NCBI GenBank assembly: GCA_044432975.1
Contig: JAWXUC010000021.1
Span: 1 to 16,626 of the forward strand
Direction of reading: 5' to 3'
Length of the DNA stretch: 16,626 bases
DNA from: JAWXUC01 sp044432975
GTDB taxonomy: Bacteria > Pseudomonadota > Alphaproteobacteria > RF32 > CAG-239
Shown: positions 13,034 through 16,626 of the stretch, in pieces
Layout: each line of letters begins with the position of its first letter
How positions within the stretch are numbered: position 1 is the first letter of the stretch
Position numbers and translations under genes: made by a program
Notes under the pieces: generated by a model
The model's database searches: none
Seen by the model: the letters and a program-made list of their open reading frames with translations, nothing else
What the model was told of the DNA's origin: nothing

Positions 13034-13062
13034 CTTATAACCAAATAAAAAATAATATGCAA
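13034..13062 (-). promoter_or_regulatory. Promoter of tRNA-Val
   Basis: On the minus strand, TTGCAT (13062-13057) is followed after 17 bases by TATAAG (13039-13034), ending about 19 bases before the tRNA 5' end. Spacing and position fit a sigma-70 promoter. Confidence 0.65.
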
Positions 13063-13097
13063 GAGTTTTTTTTAATAAAATTGAAAAAAGTTTAAAA

Positions 13098-13130
13098 TAA
13101 AAAAATGAGGAGTAAAAACCCCTCATTTTA
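13098..13130 (-). terminator. Terminator of the HU gene
   Basis: AATGAGG (13104-13110) pairs with CCTCATT (13121-13127), with A/T runs either side. It lies 16 bases past the HU stop codon and gives a T run on the minus strand. Confidence 0.85.
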
Positions 13131-13145
13131 TAAAACTAAATAAAA

Positions 13146-13418
13146 TTAGTTAACTGCGTCTTGAAGACCTTTACCAGCTTTGAATTTTGGTAAGTTACGA
13201 GCAGCAATTTTAATAGCTTCGCCAGTACGTGGGTTACGACCAGTAGAAGCAGCTCTTTTAGCTACAGTATATGTACCAAAACCAACTAATCTAACGTCGT
13301 TGCCTTTTTTTAATGAATCAGTAATTGCAGCGATGAATGCATCAACAGCTTTTGCAGAATCAACTTTTGTTAAACCAGTGTTTTCAGAAATGTTTGAAAT
13401 AAGATCATTTTTATTCAC
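13146..13418 (-). CDS. hup: DNA-binding protein HU
   Basis: This is a bacterial HU: 90 residues, the family's normal length, when started at the GTG at 13416-13418. That GTG follows AGGAG by 8 bases and gives the usual NKNDLI start; the longer in-frame ATG would add a hydrophobic stretch foreign to the family. The dimer core (ISENTGLTKVDSAKAVDAFI), VGFGTYTVAKRAA and the DNA-binding beta arm with its Arg-Asn-Pro tip (TGRNPRTGEAIKI) are all present. It bends and compacts the chromosome, and such proteins also assist recombinases, so it may serve the island next door. TTGACA with 17-base spacing lies upstream, and it has its own terminator. Confidence 0.95.
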   Translation of the reverse strand: MNKNDLISNISENTGLTKVDSAKAVDAFIAAITDSLKKGNDVRLVGFGTYTVAKRAASTGRNPRTGEAIKIAARNLPKFKAGKGLQDAVN

Positions 13419-13497
13419 GGGAAATACTCCTAATAAAAAATTGTTAAACAAGTAGCGATAAACTATAAATGCTTATAAATCAACGCTTACAAGAAAA

Positions 13498-13526
13498 GTT
13501 TAAGCTCCTAAAACCTTAGATGTCAA
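13498..13526 (-). promoter_or_regulatory. hup: Promoter of the HU gene
   Basis: On the minus strand, TTGACA without its last base mismatch in the -35 (13526-13521) is followed after 17 bases by TTAAAC (13503-13498), ~80 bases before the GTG start. Confidence 0.55.
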
Positions 13527-13589
13527 GTGCTATATATAAAACTATGCACAAAAAACGCTGTTTTTGCTCTTTTTTTATGTTTTTTATAT

Positions 13590-13617
13590 AAAAAATCCCT
13601 GTTTTTCAACAGGGATA
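13590..13617 (-). terminator. Terminator of the HAD gene
   Basis: ATCCCTGT (13595-13602) pairs perfectly with ACAGGGAT (13609-13616) and is followed by a T run on the minus strand. Confidence 0.85.
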
Positions 13618-13643
13618 AGAGTTTTTTAGAGTCTTTTTTGCTT

Positions 13644-14282
13644 TTAGCAACAGTGCTCTACAATTTTTTTTGCTACTTCAGAAGAGGTTACGTTGCAAGC
13701 TGGTATACCCATTTTTTCTGCTTCTCGACAAGCATTTTTGCTGTCATCGATTAATAAACAGTTTTGTGGTTGCGCTCCCGTTCTCTTGCAAAGAAGTTGT
13801 AATCCTCCTTTTGATTTAGGATAAAAGCGACCATTGTCTCTTAGGTCAATAATATCAAAGCAAGAGATGTTTATTTCTTTTGCTTGCTCAAGATTTATGC
13901 CCCAAAGACTTTTTAATGTCTCATCAACGTGCTTTTTACAGCCGTTTGTTACAATACTGACTGTCCATCCGTTTGTCTGAGCTTTTCTGATTGCTCTAAA
14001 GATTTCTTCTTCAGGTTTAATTAGATTATAATCAATACGATTTGATGTCGCATCAAATATTCTTCTAATTTTTTCTTCTCCGAGTCCATTTAATACATAT
14101 TGAAAGAAGTTCCAAAAACCATCTTTTTTGAAAAAAGAGGAGGTTTTAGAAGTTATAGTCAATATATCTTTAATAGAAATCTCTTTTAGAGCTCCAAAAA
14201 CTGCCTTTAGAAGGACTTTAGATTGTGGGTATAACACACCGTCGCAATCTAGAAATAGATTTTTTTTCATTTTTGCATCCAT
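13644..14282 (-). CDS. HAD-superfamily hydrolase, pyrimidine 5'-nucleotidase-like
   Basis: This is a 212-residue HAD phosphatase with all four motifs. Motif I is FLDCDGVLY (nucleophile Asp12, acid Asp14), motif II is IVTNG, motif III is the Lys in YPKSKGG, and motif IV is LLIDDSKNA. Between motifs I and II lies an all-helical cap of ~70 residues (type C1), as in the SDT1-like pyrimidine 5'-nucleotidases and related phosphatases. It should remove phosphate from a small phosphorylated metabolite in the cytosol; the exact substrate cannot be told. Start: ATG at 14280-14282, or the ATG four codons inside (MKKNLF), which has a better-placed GGA. It is divergent from trcR and has its own terminator. 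A Cys-Cys end is unremarkable. Confidence 0.85.
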   Translation of the reverse strand: MDAKMKKNLFLDCDGVLYPQSKVLLKAVFGALKEISIKDILTITSKTSSFFKKDGFWNFFQYVLNGLGEEKIRRIFDATSNRIDYNLIKPEEEIFRAIRKAQTNGWTVSIVTNGCKKHVDETLKSLWGINLEQAKEINISCFDIIDLRDNGRFYPKSKGGLQLLCKRTGAQPQNCLLIDDSKNACREAEKMGIPACNVTSSEVAKKIVEHCC

Positions 14283-14340
14283 AATAATTTAATTTAGTGT
14301 TGTTAATATACTAAATTTTAGCTCTTAAGTCAATAAAATA

Positions 14341-14369
14341 TTGACTGTAAATTTATTTAATCTATATTT
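14341..14369 (+). promoter_or_regulatory. trcR: Promoter of trcR
   Basis: TTGACT (14341-14346) is followed after 16 bases by TATATT (14363-14368). AAGGAG lies at 14388-14393, before the ATG at 14400. Confidence 0.6.
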
Positions 14370-14399
14370 ATCTCAATAAAAATTTTAAGGAGACAAAAA

Positions 14400-14936
14400 A
14401 TGCCACAACCATTAATGCCAAAAGCAACAGCTGTTTGGCTAGTTGAAAACACAACATTAACATTTTCTCAAATAGCAGATTTTTGTGAACTACATGAATT
14501 AGAAGTTCAAGCAATTGCAGATGGAGATGTTTCTTCAAACATTAGAGGTTTAAATCCAATTGACAACAATCAATTAACATTAGAAGAAATCAAACGTTGT
14601 GAAGCTGATGATACAGCAGAGCTTAAAGCAAATGATATTGAGATGAACGTAAAAGTTAAAAACGTAAAAGTTAAAAAAATGCTTTCACCTTCTCAAAGAA
14701 GCGACAAACCAGCAGGTGTATTGTGGTTGGTTAAAAATTATCCAGATTTAATGGATTCTCAAATTTGCAAACTTATTGGTACAACAAAACCAACAATCGA
14801 AGCAATTAGAAACGGAAGTCATAGAGAATCTTCTGTATTAAGACCTAAAAACCCAGTGGGAATAGGATTATGTACAGAAAAAGATATTGAAAAAGCAATT
14901 TCATTATCTGCAAAAAGTATTCATAACAAAAAATAA
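14400..14936 (+). CDS. trcR: TrcR / DUF1013 cell-cycle transcriptional regulator
   Basis: The opening PLMPKATAVWLVENTTLTFS, with QIADFCELHELEVQAIADG and the block RCEADDTAEL, is the hallmark of the DUF1013 family, a family I know from Alphaproteobacteria and named TrcR in Caulobacter, where it is tied to the DNA-methylation-linked cell-cycle programme. Two helix-turn-helix-like halves are visible: residues ~20-42 and ~112-138 (LMDSQICKLIGTTKPTIEAI), joined by a Lys/Val-rich linker near 82-93. Its 178 residues are somewhat shorter than I expect for well-studied members. It likely acts with RNA polymerase on cell-cycle genes. It has its own promoter and terminator. It is the best taxonomic marker in the window. 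Confidence 0.9.
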   Translation: MPQPLMPKATAVWLVENTTLTFSQIADFCELHELEVQAIADGDVSSNIRGLNPIDNNQLTLEEIKRCEADDTAELKANDIEMNVKVKNVKVKKMLSPSQRSDKPAGVLWLVKNYPDLMDSQICKLIGTTKPTIEAIRNGSHRESSVLRPKNPVGIGLCTEKDIEKAISLSAKSIHNKK

Positions 14937-14952
14937 TTGCTTGCAAAAAACA

Positions 14953-14980
14953 ATCAACCTCTCTTCTGAGAGGTTTTTTG
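14953..14980 (+). terminator. trcR: Terminator of trcR
   Basis: AACCTCTC (14956-14963) pairs perfectly with GAGAGGTT (14968-14975) and is followed by a T run, 20 bases past the stop codon. Confidence 0.88.
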
Positions 14981-15032
14981 TTGCAAAAAACCTTTGTTTA
15001 TGCTAAAATACAAAGAATTATAAGGGGGCTTT

Positions 15033-16226
15033 ATGGAAGAGCAAGTTAAAGAAAAAGCAAATGAAATTAGCGACTTACTCATTAACGATTTGTTTGATGA
15101 TGTTAATTTGCGCTATGAATATATTGCAGATTTGAAAGATGAAAAGAAAACTGCTTTTAATAATCTGTCTCAAGAAGAAAAAGAAAATGAATTTAATTTG
15201 TTTTTTGAAGATCAAATGCATTATTGCAATAAGTCAAAAACAGCTGTCGACAGAGAAACAGATGTAAGTGTTTTATTTTATCATTACAAAGATAAAGATG
15301 CTGATAAAATCTCTCAGTTATTAAAAACATTTAACTCGCAAGTAGATATAGAATCAGATGACATCGGAGCAATAATTGAAAAAGAAAAATCTTTGGTTAA
15401 TCCAGAAGAGTTTCAAAAAGCTAGAGAAAAATTTTTATATAGTCGTATTTTTAGCCAAGAAAACAAATTTAGAATGAAAAAAGTTTTTGATGCTCAAACT
15501 CAAAGATACACCCCATTAGCAGAAGATCACAATTTTGGTTATTGTTTAAGAGCTTATAGTTTAAGTATGTATAAGCAAAATAAAGATTATGGGTTGTATG
15601 ATTTTCTTCCGTCAAAAATAGAAGATTCTATTTCTAATATAGGTTTTGTTTCTCATATTCAAAACAATCATCCAAGCTTTATTATAGAAAATCAGGCGGA
15701 GCAATCGATAGCAGAAGTTGTTAGTTCTCAAAATTTAAGACCAGGAACAATTATTGTTGAAAAAAATAAAAGTGGCAAACCTCAACATGCTATGATGTTT
15801 ACTCATTTAGAAGGTGAAGAGCCTATTTTAATGAGTTTTAATAATGAATCTAAAAAAACTAAAGCCTCTTTGAATTGTTCTCAAAAAAATCGCCAAGCTT
15901 TTATCATTAATCTGCCAGAATTAATAAGACAGAGCGTTTATAATGCCGTAGATAAGCTCCCTCAAGAAGAGCAGGGCGCATTTTTAGATGGTTTAAGAAG
16001 TAAGATTCTAAAAAAATCTCGAGTAGAGAAAAATTTTAATGATATGACAGATGAAGGAAAAAAGCTTTCTCCAAAAGAACAATGGCAGAGTTATTACAAA
16101 CGCTCAGATGTTAAGTTTGATAGTAAAATGAGAATAGAAGAAACAAGAGCTCGTTTAACCAAAAATCAAAAAAAGATTTCTAGGCAAGAAGTAAAACCTT
16201 CTATACAACCTCAGTTTTCTCGATAA
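15033..16226 (+). CDS. Unknown protein with a possible papain-like Cys-His-Asn site
   Basis: This is a 397-residue protein, ATG after AAGGGGG. I do not recognise the family. The N-terminal ~160 residues are charged and helical. Residues ~165-275 look like a papain-fold core: FGYCLRAYSLSMYK puts Cys171 at the start of a helix, LRPGTIIVEKNKSGKPQHAM puts His252 at the start of a strand, and ILMSFNNE puts Asn270 or Asn271 at the end of the next strand. This Cys-His-Asn order, with a Pro-Gly-Thr turn before the His strand, resembles NlpC/P60 and CHAP amidases or effector cysteine proteases. The C-terminal ~100 residues are Lys/Gln-rich and partly disordered. No signal peptide or membrane helix is seen, so it would act in the cytosol or be secreted by a dedicated system. 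Catalysis is inferred from residue pattern only. Confidence 0.5.
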   Translation: MEEQVKEKANEISDLLINDLFDDVNLRYEYIADLKDEKKTAFNNLSQEEKENEFNLFFEDQMHYCNKSKTAVDRETDVSVLFYHYKDKDADKISQLLKTFNSQVDIESDDIGAIIEKEKSLVNPEEFQKAREKFLYSRIFSQENKFRMKKVFDAQTQRYTPLAEDHNFGYCLRAYSLSMYKQNKDYGLYDFLPSKIEDSISNIGFVSHIQNNHPSFIIENQAEQSIAEVVSSQNLRPGTIIVEKNKSGKPQHAMMFTHLEGEEPILMSFNNESKKTKASLNCSQKNRQAFIINLPELIRQSVYNAVDKLPQEEQGAFLDGLRSKILKKSRVEKNFNDMTDEGKKLSPKEQWQSYYKRSDVKFDSKMRIEETRARLTKNQKKISRQEVKPSIQPQFSR

Positions 16227-16323
16227 ATAAAAAGCCCCTCATTTGAGATAGTGATTTTTTTGCTTTACTTTTGCACTTTCTTTGATTAGTGTGTTTTTAA
16301 GCAAGTTGATTACTTGCCCGAGG
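16227..16323. other. Spacer with truncated terminator-like sequence
   Basis: After the stop codon comes AAAAAGCCCCTCATTTGAG, which looks like the first arm and start of the second arm of a terminator. The expected remainder (GGGGCTTTT) is replaced by ATAGTGATTTTTTT, so only a 4-bp stem remains. A separate hairpin GCAAGT/ACTTGC follows at 16301-16317. No gene is seen. Confidence 0.4.
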
Positions 16324-16503
16324 CCTAGAACCCTCTTATACAATACGTCTTTAGTATAATAGACGTTAAATTTTATACGCCTGATGGTTATTTATTATAA
16401 TGACTGGATGGCGGTAAAATAAGCCTTGCGGTCAATATACCGCACTACTTTATTGTATGTAGGTTCTAGCTCCAGTCGCCCTTAATCACGGCGATTATTT
16501 TTT
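16324..16503 (+). ncRNA. Candidate structured RNA ending in an intrinsic terminator
   Basis: Nested and alternative stems fill this gene-free stretch: CTAGAACC (16325-16332) with GGTTCTAG (16462-16469); ATACAATA (16338-16345) with TATTGTAT (16451-16458); ACGTCT (16345-16350) with AGACGT (16361-16366); GCGGTA (16411-16416) with TACCGC (16438-16443). AGTCGCC (16474-16480) with GGCGATT (16490-16496) plus a T run forms a terminator on the plus strand. GACTGGA (16402-16408) can instead pair with TCCAGTC (16471-16477), which would disrupt that terminator. TTGCCC and TATACA, 17 bases apart (16314-16342), are a possible promoter, but it would start the RNA inside the outer stem. It does not match 6S, SRP, RNase P or tmRNA motifs I know. 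Confidence 0.4.
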
Positions 16504-16521
16504 ATCTAGAGTATTTAACGA

Positions 16522-16626
16522 TTAAATAGAATACCCTGCGTTAAAAAAATAGTTAGAAGCTTCTTGAGATGTAATCATATCAATAATCTTTCCAGTTGTT
16601 TTAATTAATTCATCAATTTGTGTTTG
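16522..16626 (-). CDS. C-terminal end of an unknown protein (partial)
   Basis: The last 34 codons of a minus-strand gene enter from the right edge and stop at TAA (16522-16524). The readable part is helical and polar (QTQIDELIKTTGKIIDMITS, then QEASNYFFNAGYSI). The pattern would suit the tail of a coiled-coil or phasin-like protein, but this is too little to assign. It is convergent with the candidate RNA. Confidence 0.55.
   Translation of the reverse strand, partial: QTQIDELIKTTGKIIDMITSQEASNYFFNAGYSI

Noticed and set aside
12935..13126. 63-codon open frame on the minus strand across the tRNA
   Set aside because: It translates tRNA-Val itself (the RLAQLVERLVYTEDVGSSSL pattern is the classic false reading of a tRNA).
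16324..16503. Known RNA (tmRNA, 6S, RNase P or SRP RNA) at the right end
   Set aside because: None of the conserved sequence blocks of those RNAs could be found on either strand.

Overview
The window comes from an AT-rich Alphaproteobacterium. The evidence is a TrcR/DUF1013 cell-cycle regulator (a family I know from Alphaproteobacteria), a 90-residue HU protein and an alphaproteobacterial-looking tRNA-Val(UAC). The low GC and many small secreted, ankyrin and lipoprotein genes fit an uncultured host-associated (gut-type) lineage; that last step is inference.

Layout. (1) Positions 1-332 are gene-free left flank, ending in a terminator hairpin and a 20-bp copy of the tRNA-Val 3' end. (2) Positions 333-12956 are a 12.6-kb genomic island inserted in tRNA-Val(UAC). 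It is bounded by an exact 20-bp direct repeat, has tandem 13-bp integrase arm-type repeats inside both ends, and carries a tyrosine integrase beside the tRNA. (3) Positions 12957-16626 are chromosomal: the rest of tRNA-Val, HU, a HAD hydrolase, trcR, an unknown protein with a possible Cys-His-Asn active site, a possible structured RNA, and the end of an unknown gene.

The island carries, left to right: interleaved palindromes that look like a replication or nicking origin, followed by a small HUH (CRESS-like) Rep endonuclease; a PanA (XRE-DUF4065) / RelE-like toxin-antitoxin pair; a resolvase remnant; a membrane-anchored FtsI-like transpeptidase homologue that lacks its catalytic Ser and Lys and its pedestal domain, behind a Cys-rich membrane protein; an ankyrin protein; a gamma-glutamylcyclotransferase-ankyrin fusion overlapping a DUF1737 gene; a secreted Ala/Lys/Glu-rich protein; a lipoprotein gene between two 90-bp direct repeats with conserved hairpins; a serine recombinase preceded by repeated TTTACAC boxes; an unknown basic protein; a stand-alone phage MuF-type domain with a coiled-coil tail; and a membrane protein.

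The integrase is split by a 161-bp near-perfect palindrome (MITE-like) flanked by TA. Removing it with one TA restores the reading frame exactly. The island is therefore probably fixed now unless an integrase acts in trans. It probably once excised through the integrase, replicated through the HUH Rep and was retained by PanAT. It has no recognisable conjugation genes or complete phage genes. The most novel-looking parts are the catalytically dead FtsI homologue with its Cys-rich partner, the hairpin-bearing 90-bp repeats around a cargo gene, and the Rep with its interleaved palindromes.
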